Assembly: GCF_900100765.1 (NCBI RefSeq)
Contig: NZ_FNFO01000010.1
Span: forward strand, 1 to 64,000
DNA from: Catalinimonas alkaloidigena
GTDB taxonomy: Bacteria > Bacteroidota > Bacteroidia > Cytophagales > Flexibacteraceae
Direction: 5' to 3'
DNA: 64,000 bases
Shown: one piece after another, positions 1-7,337 of the stretch
Layout of the letters: each line of letters begins with the position of its first letter
Position numbering within the stretch: position 1 is the first letter of the stretch
The notes under the pieces: model-generated
Database searches by the model: none
Seen by the model: only the letters and a program-made list of their open reading frames with translations
Told to the model about the DNA's origin: nothing
Position numbers and translations under genes: made by a program

Positions 1-111
1 TGCGGCTTTCACGAGGCGGCCCTGATGGCCCAGAGTGCCTTTGCCCGGGTGTTCCCCGACAAGAAGTACTCCCTGAAGTACACCACCGTCAACGGCGTCC
101 AGGCCTTCTAA
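1..111 (+). CDS. Ferredoxin--NADP reductase (thioredoxin-reductase-like), C-terminal fragment
   Basis: Only the last 36 codons are in the window; the start lies to the left. The readable tail has the GFHEAALMAQ stretch and the Y-T-T-V-N-G ending typical of the C terminus of TrxB-like, FAD-dependent ferredoxin/flavodoxin--NADP reductases (YumC type). In that family the segment lies next to the FAD and contributes to NADP binding. The enzyme would pass electrons between NADPH and ferredoxin in the cytoplasm. Its position 51 bases before a siroheme sulfite/nitrite reductase suggests that it supplies reduced ferredoxin to that enzyme; this is inferred from context. Family assignment rests on a short segment. 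Confidence 0.75.
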   Translation, partial: CGFHEAALMAQSAFARVFPDKKYSLKYTTVNGVQAF

Positions 112-162
112 TCCGCTTATTTCCTGATTCTGATTTTATTTAATTCTCGATAACTCATCCTC

Positions 163-2292
163 ATGGAACTCGATCATATTTCATCCGCTGACCGTACCGA
201 CATCCTGGAATTGCAGGAGAAAATCGACGCGTTTCAGCACGGGCAGATTCCTGAAGACAAATTCAAGGCGTACCGACTGACGCGCGGCGTCTATGGCCAG
301 CGGCAACTGGGCGTACAGATGTTTCGGACCAAGCTGCCCTACGGGCGCATCACGTCCCACCAACTGACGCGCCTCGCCGACATTTCGGAGCACTACACGA
401 ATGGCAACCTGCACCTGACCACGCGTCAGAACATCCAGTTGCACTTTGTAAAGCTAACCGACAGCCCCGCGATCTGGAAAGAGCTGGCGGAGGTAGGCGT
501 TACGGCCCGCGAAGCCTGCGGCAACACCGTGCGGAATTTCACCGCGTCGGCTCACGCCGGCATCGATCCGGAAGAGGCGTTTGATGTATCGCCGTATGTA
601 GAAGCGTCGTTCCGCTATTTCCTGCGTAACCCCATTTGCCAGGACATGGGCCGTAAGATCAAGATCGCCTTCTCGTCGAGCGAAGCCGATTCTGCCTTCA
701 CTTACTTCCACGATTTCGGGTTTATTCCGCGCGTCAAGCACGTCGGCGACCGCGAAATCCGGGGTTTCAAAGTGGTGATCGGCGGCGGTCTGGGCGCGCA
801 GGCCATCATGGCCCAAACGGCGTATGAGTTTCTGGAAGAAGATCAGATCATTCCGTTGATGGAAGCGGGCCTGCGGGTATTTGACCGGTACGGCGAGCGG
901 GCGAAGCGCCACAAAGCACGGATGAAGTTCTTGATCAAGGACATCGGGCTGGAGCGTTTCCTCGAACTGGTCGAGGAACAAAAACCTTCACTGAAACACA
1001 AGTCCTACAAAATTGATCGGCAGTTGGTGCCGACGGCCCTCCCGGCGCAGCGTCAGGCCATTCCGGAAGTAGCAATCGCCGACGAACAGAAATACCAGCA
1101 GTGGCTGGAGAGCAACGTCTATCGTCAAAAGCAAGCCGGTTTCTACGGCATTCAGTTGCGAGTGCCGCTGGGTAATGTGTCGGCCGAGCAGGCCCGCACG
1201 TTGGCCAAGCTGGTGAAAAACTACGCCGCCGACGACATCCGCATCACCATCAACCAGGGTTTGTTGCTGCGGTTTGTCCGCCCCGAAGCCTTGGCGTATG
1301 TATACAGCGAACTGGACAAATTAGGATTTGCCGACCCGGGCTTCGATACCCTGGTAGACGTAACGGCCTGCCCCGGAACCGATACCTGCAATCTGGCGGT
1401 AACCAACAGCACGGGCCTGACGGTGGAACTGGAAAAAGTGATTCGCCAGGAATACCCGGAACTGGTGGGTGAGCCGAACCTCCACATCAAAATCAGCGGT
1501 TGCATGAACTCCTGCGGTCAGCACATGGCGGCCAACATCGGTTTCCACGGAAGCTCCATCAAAAAAGGAGGCCTGGTGGCCCCGGCCATGCAGGTGGTTC
1601 TGGGCGGCGGTGTCGACCCGCAGGGACGTGGGTTCATCGCCGAGAAAATCGTGAAAGTGCCGACCAAGCGCATTCCGGAAGTGATCCGTCGTTTGCTTGA
1701 TGGCTTCCAGGAAGATCGCCAGGGTGGAGAATACTTCAACGATTATTTTCAGCGGCTGGGCAAAATGCACTTTTATCACCTGCTGAAGCCTCTGGCGGAA
1801 CTGGACGTGCAAGACGAAGAAGCTTTCCGTGATTGGGGCGAAGAAGCCTTGTTCCAACCTGAAATCGGGACGGGCGAGTGCGCCGGTATTTCGTACGACG
1901 TAGTCGGTGGTATTCTGGGCGACGCCGAAGAGAAGCTGGTGCGGGCCGAGAAAACTCTGGCCGAGCAATCGTGGGCGGAGGCGTTGTACTACGCTTACAC
2001 GTCGCTGGTAATCGGTGCCAAAGGCCTTCTGCTGGCGAAAGACGTTTCGTGCAATACCCAGAAGGGCATCTTGCAAGATTTCGACGCGCACTATGTGCAA
2101 CAAGGCGAGTTTGTGCTGCCCGGTTCGGCCAGCAACTTCGAAGCGTTTGCCGAGCGCATCAGCCAGCACGAGCCCGAAGAAGCTTTTGCGCGGCAGTACG
2201 TAAGCGACGCGCGGGCCTTTCTGGAGCATACCCAGGAAGTACGTCAGCGTCAGCTCGACAAAACCGTCATCAACCACTATTACAAAGCGTAA
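163..2292 (+). CDS. Siroheme-dependent sulfite/nitrite reductase with C-terminal HEPN-like domain
   Basis: This 709-residue protein has the duplicated ferredoxin-like half domains and siroheme/4Fe-4S domains of assimilatory sulfite and nitrite reductases, which carry out six-electron reductions in the cytoplasm. The cluster cysteines are visible as C403-x5-C409 and C447-x3-C451, within TACPGTDTC and SGCMNSCGQH. The core ends near residue 560. Residues of about 588-705 form an extra helical region resembling a HEPN domain, an architecture I associate with Bacteroidota reductases annotated as HEPN-containing. Downstream genes make siroheme and reduce APS, so sulfite is the more likely substrate than nitrite; the sequence alone does not settle this. 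The ATG at 163 gives a full-length N terminus. Confidence 0.88.
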   Translation: MELDHISSADRTDILELQEKIDAFQHGQIPEDKFKAYRLTRGVYGQRQLGVQMFRTKLPYGRITSHQLTRLADISEHYTNGNLHLTTRQNIQLHFVKLTDSPAIWKELAEVGVTAREACGNTVRNFTASAHAGIDPEEAFDVSPYVEASFRYFLRNPICQDMGRKIKIAFSSSEADSAFTYFHDFGFIPRVKHVGDREIRGFKVVIGGGLGAQAIMAQTAYEFLEEDQIIPLMEAGLRVFDRYGERAKRHKARMKFLIKDIGLERFLELVEEQKPSLKHKSYKIDRQLVPTALPAQRQAIPEVAIADEQKYQQWLESNVYRQKQAGFYGIQLRVPLGNVSAEQARTLAKLVKNYAADDIRITINQGLLLRFVRPEALAYVYSELDKLGFADPGFDTLVDVTACPGTDTCNLAVTNSTGLTVELEKVIRQEYPELVGEPNLHIKISGCMNSCGQHMAANIGFHGSSIKKGGLVAPAMQVVLGGGVDPQGRGFIAEKIVKVPTKRIPEVIRRLLDGFQEDRQGGEYFNDYFQRLGKMHFYHLLKPLAELDVQDEEAFRDWGEEALFQPEIGTGECAGISYDVVGGILGDAEEKLVRAEKTLAEQSWAEALYYAYTSLVIGAKGLLLAKDVSCNTQKGILQDFDAHYVQQGEFVLPGSASNFEAFAERISQHEPEEAFARQYVSDARAFLEHTQEVRQRQLDKTVINHYYKA

Positions 2293-2294
2293 GC

Positions 2295-3053
2295 ATGCAG
2301 AAGAAACTCACGTTGGTCGGAGCCGGACCAGGCGACCCGGAACTCATCAGCCTGAAGGGCGTTCGCGCGCTGCAACAGGCCGATGTGGTGCTGTACGACG
2401 CGCTGGTGCATCCTGACCTGCTTGAGTACGTGTCGCCCCGCGCGCACCAAGTATTTGTCGGCAAGCGTGCGGGTCATCATTACCTCGCGCAGGAGGAAAT
2501 CAACCGCCTGATTGTTCAGTACGCGACGCAATACGGACATGTCGTCCGGCTGAAGGGCGGTGACCCGTTTGTGTTCGGGCGCGGTCACGAAGAGTTGACC
2601 TACGCACGCGAGCACGGACTGGAGGTCTCGGTAGTGCCGGGGATCAGCAGCGCGACGTCGCTGGCGGCCCTGCAAGAAGTGCCGCTGACCTGCCGGGGTG
2701 TGAACGAAAGCTTCTGGGTGCTGACCGGTACGACAAAAGCCGGTACGCTTTCGGAAGACGTTGCCCTGGCAGCCCGCTCGTCGGCAACGGTCATCGTGCT
2801 GATGGGCGTCAACAAGCTGACCGAAATTGCGGCGCAGTTCAGCACCCGCGGCAAAGGCGACCTTCCGGTGATGATCATCCAAAATGGAAGTCTACCCGAC
2901 GAACGGGTGATACTGGGCACGGTCGACACGATCGTTTCGATCGCGCAAACTGAAGGCATCGGCTCACCGGCGATTCTGGTCTTTGGGCAGGTGGTGGCGC
3001 TTCATCCCAAATTTACCCTGGAGTACGCCCTTTCGTACGCACAACCCGCTTGA
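2295..3053 (+). CDS. cobA: Uroporphyrinogen-III C-methyltransferase (SUMT)
   Basis: This 252-residue protein uses SAM to methylate uroporphyrinogen III twice, giving precorrin-2, the first committed step to siroheme. The family signatures are clear: the N-terminal VGAGPGDPELIS loop, the KGGDPFVFGRG motif near residue 85, and the VPGISSA motif near residue 122. The ATG at 2295 is two bases after the sulfite reductase stop. The frame stays open far upstream inside that gene, but a start there would overlap it by more than 400 bases and would add unrelated residues. The tight spacing and the next gene mark a siroheme-supply operon for the reductase. Confidence 0.93.
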   Translation: MQKKLTLVGAGPGDPELISLKGVRALQQADVVLYDALVHPDLLEYVSPRAHQVFVGKRAGHHYLAQEEINRLIVQYATQYGHVVRLKGGDPFVFGRGHEELTYAREHGLEVSVVPGISSATSLAALQEVPLTCRGVNESFWVLTGTTKAGTLSEDVALAARSSATVIVLMGVNKLTEIAAQFSTRGKGDLPVMIIQNGSLPDERVILGTVDTIVSIAQTEGIGSPAILVFGQVVALHPKFTLEYALSYAQPA

Positions 3054-3056
3054 ACG

Positions 3057-3692
3057 ATGACTGCCAATCCACTCTACCCCGTCTTTCTGAAGCTCGATCA
3101 GGTACCGGTGCTCATCGTAGGTGCCGGGCCGGTGGGATACGAAAAGCTGTTTTTCATTCTGAAAAGCAGCCCTAACGCCCGCATTACGGTCGTCGCCATC
3201 GAAGTCTCGGCCGAGGTAGAGGAGTTGCTGCAACAGTATCCTCATCTCGAGGTGCGGCGGCGGGCTTACCAGCCTTCCGACCTGGAGGGGAATAAACTGG
3301 TGATTGTGGCGACGGGCATCCGGGAAATGGGCGTGCAGATTCGGGAAGAGGCCCATGCCCGCAACATGCTGGTTAATGTGGCCGACACGCCCGACCTCTG
3401 CGACCTCTACCTGGGTAGTATCGTGACGCGCGGCAACCTGAAAGTCGCCATTTCGACCAATGGTCAGTCGCCCACGTTCGCGAAGCGCTTTCGGCAAATG
3501 CTCGAAGAGGTGCTACCGGAAGAAATTCCGGATTTGCTGCAACACCTGAAAGCCGTTCGGGATCGCCTGAGCGGTGACTTTGAAGATAAAGTAAAACAGT
3601 TGAACGATTTGACAGCGCAATTGCTGGAAACCGGCCCTGCCCCGGAGCAAAAGACGGGTTCGTCTTCCGAGTCATCGCCTGAAACTAATTGA
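3057..3692 (+). CDS. Precorrin-2 dehydrogenase / sirohydrochlorin ferrochelatase-like (CysG N-terminal, Met8 type)
   Basis: This 211-residue protein matches the NAD-binding half of CysG and yeast Met8. It oxidises precorrin-2 to sirohydrochlorin and may also insert iron to give siroheme. Visible features are an N-terminal YPVFLKL strand, the Rossmann loop VGAGPVGYEK (residues about 21-30), the conserved NVADTPDLCDLYL segment near residues 106-118, and the STNGQSPTFAKRFR stretch near residue 133. The last 30 residues are low-complexity, rich in S, E and P. The start lies three bases after the cobA stop, so the two are almost certainly co-transcribed and translated in turn. Confidence 0.9.
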   Translation: MTANPLYPVFLKLDQVPVLIVGAGPVGYEKLFFILKSSPNARITVVAIEVSAEVEELLQQYPHLEVRRRAYQPSDLEGNKLVIVATGIREMGVQIREEAHARNMLVNVADTPDLCDLYLGSIVTRGNLKVAISTNGQSPTFAKRFRQMLEEVLPEEIPDLLQHLKAVRDRLSGDFEDKVKQLNDLTAQLLETGPAPEQKTGSSSESSPETN

Positions 3693-3697
3693 CTTTT

Positions 3698-4372
3698 ATG
3701 GATATTTCGTCACTGAACGAGATTTTTAAGCCCCTTTCCCCGCTGCGGCGGATGCAGGAATTGTATCGTCATTTTGACGAAAGCGAAGTACTGGTTACTT
3801 CTTCGTTTGGCACTACGTCGGCTTATCTGCTGCACCTGATTCAACGCGTGCGCCCTACACAGCCGATCTATTTTATCGATACCACGTATCACTTCCCGGA
3901 AACGCTGGCCTACCGCGACCAACTGGCGGATCAGCTCAACCTGAACATCATCTCGCTGCGCCCGGATCAGCACCTGAATGCCTACACGCGCGAGAACAAA
4001 ACCTGGGCGCACGACCCGGACCTCTGCTGCTCGGTCAATAAAAACGATACGCTGTCTCCTCTCAAAATGCGCCACAAAGTGTGGGTATCGGGCGTGATGG
4101 GCTATCAGACTCCGCTGCGGGAGCAGCTCAACATTTTTGAGCAGAACGACATCATTAAGTTTCACCCCGTGCTCAACAGCACCGAGGCTGACGTGCGGCG
4201 CTATACGTCGTACTTCCGCCTGCCCCCCCACCCCCTTCAGGCGAAAGATTACCATTCTATCGGCTGTGTGCATTGCACCCAACAAGGCACGGGCCGCTCG
4301 GGACGCTGGGCGGGCAAGGGTAAAATCGAATGCGGTCTGCACGCACCGGTCGAAAAATCGATGGTGGCCTGA
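3698..4372 (+). CDS. cysH: Phosphoadenylyl-/adenylyl-sulfate reductase, APS-reductase type
   Basis: This 224-residue cytoplasmic enzyme of assimilatory sulfate reduction reduces activated sulfate to sulfite using thioredoxin. It carries both cysteine pairs that bind the [4Fe-4S] cluster of APS reductases (C110-C111 in DLCCSVNK, and C190-x2-C193 in GCVHC) and the catalytic C212 in the C-terminal ECGLH motif. PAPS reductases lack the cluster pairs, so APS is the likely substrate. The ATG at 3698 is preferred over a TTG at 3689, which overlaps the previous stop. It lies five bases after the preceding gene, in the same block as the siroheme enzymes. No sulfate adenylyltransferase gene is visible in the window. 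Confidence 0.9.
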   Translation: MDISSLNEIFKPLSPLRRMQELYRHFDESEVLVTSSFGTTSAYLLHLIQRVRPTQPIYFIDTTYHFPETLAYRDQLADQLNLNIISLRPDQHLNAYTRENKTWAHDPDLCCSVNKNDTLSPLKMRHKVWVSGVMGYQTPLREQLNIFEQNDIIKFHPVLNSTEADVRRYTSYFRLPPHPLQAKDYHSIGCVHCTQQGTGRSGRWAGKGKIECGLHAPVEKSMVA

Positions 4373-4429
4373 GGGTAGCAATGCCTCTGCTTTCTGATTC
4401 TTTTTTCGCCGGAAATGCTGGCTTGGGTC

Positions 4430-4437
4430 TACCTTTG
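4430..4437 (+). promoter_or_regulatory. Putative Bacteroidota -7 promoter box before metZ
   Basis: TACCTTTG matches the TAnnTTTG -7 element exactly and lies 26 bases before the metZ ATG. No clear TTTG -33 element occurs at the usual 19-21 base spacing, only a T-rich stretch about 25 bases upstream. It sits in the 91-base gap after cysH, so metZ and the following dehydrogenase may have their own promoter. Confidence 0.45.
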
Positions 4438-4463
4438 TATTTCACAAGATCGGTAGTGTACTT

Positions 4464-5648
4464 ATGAATTTCGAAACCAGAGCCATCCGTACCCAGCTGG
4501 ATCGAACCCAGCACCGCGAACATTCTGCGCCTGTTTACAATACGTCCGGTTTTATCTTTGAAGATGCCGAACAAATGCGGGCGCTGTTTGCCGAGGAGTA
4601 CGAAGGCCACATGTACAGCCGCTACTCGAACCCCAACAGCAGCGAATTCGAAGAAAAGATCAAACTTCTGGAAGGCGTAGAAGACGCATTCGCGACGGCC
4701 TCCGGTATGGCGGCGGTATTTGCCAGTCTGGCACCGCTGTTGCAAAACGGCGACCACATTGTAGCGTCGAGTGCGTTGTTTGGGGCTTCGGTAACCATCC
4801 TGACGAAAATTCTGCCCCGCTACGGCATCACGGCTACCCTGGTACATCCGGAACAGCCAGAAGCCTGGGAAAAGGCTATTCGGCCCAATACCAAGATGCT
4901 GTTTCTGGAAACGCCCTCGAACCCTGGTCTGGCGGTGATCGACCTGGCCTGGGCAGGCGAGCTCGCCCGCAAACATGGGCTGATCTTTAACGTCGATAAC
5001 TGTTTCGCCACACCTTACCTGCAGCAACCCGCGCATTACGGCGCCGACCTGATCACCCACTCGGCCACGAAGTTTATCGACGGCCAGGGCCGCGTGCTGG
5101 GTGGCGTGGTAGCGGGTCGGAAAGACCTTATTGCCGAAGTGCGCAAGTTTTGCCGGGCTACAGGGCCTTCGATGGCGCCCTTCAATGCCTGGGTGCTTTC
5201 GAAAAGCCTGGAAACGCTGGCGGTCCGCATGGACCGTCACTGTGACAATGCCCTGCGCATCGCCGAACATTTTCAGGACCATCCGGAAGTGGAGCGCGTA
5301 AACTATCCGTTTTTGCCTTCTCATCCGCAGTACGACATCGCACGGCGGCAGATGAAAGCGGGGGGCGGCATCATCACCCTGACCGTACGCGGTGGTCTGG
5401 AACGTTGCCGTCAGTTTATCGACGCCCGACAGATGATTTCCCTGAGCGCTAACTTAGGCGACACCCGTACCATCATTACTCACCCGGCCTTTTCTACCCA
5501 CTCGAAGCTCAGCGAAGAGGAGCGGCAGGCCATCGGCATTTTGCCAGGGCTCGTACGCCTTTCTGTGGGCCTGGAACATCCGAACGACATTATCGCCGAC
5601 CTGGAACAGGCCTTGGAAAAAAGCAAGGTCGCCTCGGAAGTCCGGTAA
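4464..5648 (+). CDS. metZ: O-succinylhomoserine sulfhydrylase (Cys/Met metabolism PLP enzyme)
   Basis: This 394-residue PLP enzyme belongs to the cystathionine gamma-synthase superfamily. It would combine an activated homoserine with sulfide to give homocysteine, capturing the sulfide made by the upstream reductases. The fold signatures are present: SRYSNPN near residue 53, the SGMAAV substrate loop, the ETPSNP motif near residue 152, and the PLP lysine K203 in HSATKFIDGQGRVLGG. That last stretch is the version I associate with MetZ rather than with cystathionine synthases. The acyl donor (succinyl or acetyl) cannot be decided here. It is probably co-transcribed with the short-chain dehydrogenase 12 bases downstream. 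Confidence 0.88.
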   Translation: MNFETRAIRTQLDRTQHREHSAPVYNTSGFIFEDAEQMRALFAEEYEGHMYSRYSNPNSSEFEEKIKLLEGVEDAFATASGMAAVFASLAPLLQNGDHIVASSALFGASVTILTKILPRYGITATLVHPEQPEAWEKAIRPNTKMLFLETPSNPGLAVIDLAWAGELARKHGLIFNVDNCFATPYLQQPAHYGADLITHSATKFIDGQGRVLGGVVAGRKDLIAEVRKFCRATGPSMAPFNAWVLSKSLETLAVRMDRHCDNALRIAEHFQDHPEVERVNYPFLPSHPQYDIARRQMKAGGGIITLTVRGGLERCRQFIDARQMISLSANLGDTRTIITHPAFSTHSKLSEEERQAIGILPGLVRLSVGLEHPNDIIADLEQALEKSKVASEVR

Positions 5649-5660
5649 CGGCAGCGCGGC

Positions 5661-6419
5661 ATGAACATCGATTTAACGAACTGTCGGGTGTTGGTGACCG
5701 GTGCCAGCCGGGGCATTGGCCGTGCTATCGCCGAGGCGATGGCGCAAGCCGGTGCGCAGGTCGCCGTCCATTATTATCGAGAGGAATCGGCCCTCGCGCT
5801 GGCGGAAACGCTGGGTGGTGGCGCACAAGCCTTTCGCGCTGATTTGGGCGACGCCCGCGCTACAACACGTCTCTTTCAGGAGGTCGTAACGACCTTCGGG
5901 CGCATCGATGTTTTGGTAAACAATGCCGGTGTGGCCGTCAGTGCCCCCCTTGCCGAAGAGGAAGCGCGCTGGCTGGACGAATGGCGCTTTACGCAACGCA
6001 TCAACCTCGAAGCGGTCGCGCTGCTTTGTCGACGAGCGGTTCTGCATTTCGCCGAACGTCCTGAAGGTGGACGGATCATCAACATGGCTTCGCGCGCGGC
6101 ATTCCGCGGCGACACGGCCGATTACCTGGCCTACGCAGCCTCTAAAGGGGGCGTGGTGGCCCTGACGCGCTCGCTGGCACGGGCGTATGGCAAGCAGAAC
6201 ATCAAAGCGTTTACGTTAGCACCGGGGTTTGTGCGGACCGATATGGCACAGGATTTTATGGACCAATACGGAGAAGCGTTCGCCCTGAATGATATTGCCC
6301 TCCCCCGCCTAACCGAACCTCAGGACATTGCACCGCTGGCTGTACTTCTGGCCAGTGGTTTAGCCGACCACGCGACCGGCAGTACGTTCGATCTCAATGC
6401 AGGCAGCTATATTCGTTGA
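5661..6419 (+). CDS. SDR-family NAD(P)-dependent oxidoreductase
   Basis: This 252-residue protein is a classical short-chain dehydrogenase. It has the cofactor loop TGASRGIG (residues about 14-21), the NNAGV structural motif, and the active-site set S144, Y158 and K162 (YxxxK). It resembles 3-oxoacyl-ACP reductases and glucose dehydrogenases, but the substrate cannot be read from the sequence. It starts 12 bases after metZ and probably shares its transcript, although no role in sulfur metabolism is evident. The C terminus ends with the usual GSTFDLNAG dimer-interface stretch, so the gene is intact. Confidence 0.85.
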   Translation: MNIDLTNCRVLVTGASRGIGRAIAEAMAQAGAQVAVHYYREESALALAETLGGGAQAFRADLGDARATTRLFQEVVTTFGRIDVLVNNAGVAVSAPLAEEEARWLDEWRFTQRINLEAVALLCRRAVLHFAERPEGGRIINMASRAAFRGDTADYLAYAASKGGVVALTRSLARAYGKQNIKAFTLAPGFVRTDMAQDFMDQYGEAFALNDIALPRLTEPQDIAPLAVLLASGLADHATGSTFDLNAGSYIR

Positions 6420-6439
6420 GGATTTTTTCGGCGGGTGGG

Positions 6440-6470
6440 TTGCGGACATTTGAAATGTGCCTTATATTTG
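6440..6470 (+). promoter_or_regulatory. Putative promoter of tRNA-Gln
   Basis: TTG at 6440-6442 and an exact -7 box TATATTTG at 6463-6470 are separated by 20 bases, matching the Bacteroidota housekeeping promoter pattern. The box ends 30 bases before the tRNA acceptor stem. Confidence 0.6.
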
Positions 6471-6500
6471 CCCTCGCTTTTGCCAAGAGCACAAGAGCAT

Positions 6501-6573
6501 TGACCGATGGTGTAACTGGCAACACGTCTGATTTTGGTTCAGAAGAGTCCAGGTTCGAGCCCTGGTCGGTCAA
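6501..6573 (+). tRNA. tRNA-Gln (anticodon TTG)
   Basis: A full cloverleaf can be folded. The seven-pair acceptor stem joins TGACCGA (6501-6507) to TCGGTCA (6566-6572). The anticodon stem TCTGA/TCAGA closes the loop TTTTGGT, with anticodon TTG at 6534-6536. The T arm is CCAGG-TTCGAGC-CCTGG. The discriminator base is A6573. The 3' CCA is not encoded, so it must be added after transcription. A terminator follows immediately. Confidence 0.96.
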
Positions 6574-6577
6574 CAAA

Positions 6578-6606
6578 AACCCGCTTTTCAGCGGGTTTTT
6601 TGTTTT
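6578..6606 (+). terminator. Rho-independent terminator after tRNA-Gln
   Basis: The stem AACCCGC/GCGGGTT (6578-6584 with 6591-6597) closes a six-base loop and is followed by a T-rich run. It starts five bases after the tRNA. Confidence 0.85.
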
Positions 6607-6639
6607 ATAGCCCCTCTGCAACAAAGCATACCACGCGCT

Positions 6640-6680
6640 GAAAAGAAAAAAGCCCTTTGAGCGGCTACACTCAAAGGGCT
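6640..6680 (-). terminator. Minus-strand terminator downstream of the small peptide gene
   Basis: The 11-pair stem AGCCCTTTGAG/CTCAAAGGGCT (6651-6661 with 6670-6680) is flanked on its left by an A-rich run (6640-6650), so the U run lies on the minus-strand transcript. The only minus-strand candidate upstream of it is the 63-residue ORF ending at 6795, so the hairpin supports that ORF being transcribed. On the plus strand only a weak T run follows. Confidence 0.7.
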
Positions 6681-6794
6681 GTGTAATTTCAGTGGTCGTA
6701 CAGAGGCAACACCGTTGGCTCTCGTTGTTACATCCTTGCTAACCCACTTATTGGTTACACCTATGAAAAACTATGAAATGTAATGTGTGTGTGG

Positions 6795-6986
6795 TTATGC
6801 AACCGGCCAGGTCGTTACGACGATACCGCCCCCACCTGCCAACAGATTTTGGTCTTCTTCTTCTCCCTCTACTTGCTCGAGCATTTGTAGAATTTCTTCG
6901 TCAGTGCGGAGGCAAACTCCATCTTGGAAATCGCTGGCTGTAAGAACGTTAGCTGAAAGAAGAAAGCTGATCATTAACTCCATCAT
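6795..6986 (-). CDS. Small peptide of unknown function (63 residues), possible leader-type precursor
   Basis: I do not recognise this gene. From the ATG-ATG at 6986 it encodes 63 residues. A short hydrophobic N terminus (MMELMISFLL) is followed by a strongly acidic middle rich in D, E, L and Q, then four glycines, then an uncharged tail ending IVVTTWPVA. There is one cysteine near residue 26. The acidic helix, glycine run and short neutral core resemble precursor peptides of secreted or modified peptides, but this is inference. The frame is open upstream to 7112 with unlikely AT-rich coding, so the internal ATG is preferred. A minus-strand terminator lies 115 bases downstream. The next gene, on the plus strand, starts 351 bases away. 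Confidence 0.5.
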   Translation of the reverse strand: MMELMISFLLSANVLTASDFQDGVCLRTDEEILQMLEQVEGEEEDQNLLAGGGGIVVTTWPVA

Positions 6987-7337
6987 GGCTGTATCTGTTT
7001 TTGTTTTGTTGTTTCTTGACAACAAAGAACCAGCCTTTAGCCCGGGGATATATATCAGTTTTCTTTTTTTGTAACATGAATTTTGGCCAACTTTTAGAGT
7101 GCAAAACTTCACTTCTTAAGAATATTTGGGTATTTTTTCTGTCAAAACCGCAAAAAAAGTCACATATTTTGCATCATAATTACCTCAAAAAATATCCGAT
7201 TCATCGACCAACGCCCATAAAAAAAAGATCAAAATAAGTTATCTCGTTACCTTTAGCATAACATGGTTCTAGGTTAAAATCCTCCTCATTTTCTTTCGAT
7301 TCTTACTAGGACAGAATCTGCTGGTTAGTCCCTCGAA
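6987..7337. other. AT-rich intergenic region between divergent peptide and TPR-like genes
   Basis: These 351 bases are clearly AT-richer than the flanks and hold no convincing gene. They must contain the promoters of both divergent genes. TACCTTTA at 7248-7255 is one mismatch from the TAnnTTTG box and lies about 80 bases before the plus-strand gene. A short palindrome GATATATATC is at 7048-7057. No clear -33 element was found on either strand. Confidence 0.5.

Noticed and set aside
1321-2277. Long minus-strand frame (318 codons) opposite the sulfite reductase
   Set aside because: It is the antisense of a clear enzyme gene. The translation lacks any family pattern, and long antisense frames are expected from the codon use of this GC-richer region.
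1878-2294. Upstream extension of the cobA frame
   Set aside because: It would overlap the sulfite reductase by over 400 bases and adds no known domain; the ATG at 2295 gives the exact family N terminus.
4373-4463. SAM-type riboswitch before metZ
   Set aside because: The gap is only 91 bases, with a promoter box 26 bases before the ATG, leaving no room for an aptamer.
6501-6606. tRNA-Gln as a phage or element attachment site
   Set aside because: No integrase gene, no direct repeat of the tRNA 3' end nearby, and an intact terminator follows directly.
7001-7237. Plus-strand frame in the AT-rich gap before the TPR-like gene
   Set aside because: Composition is that of spacer DNA, the product is a mix of F, K and H residues, and the region must hold two promoters.
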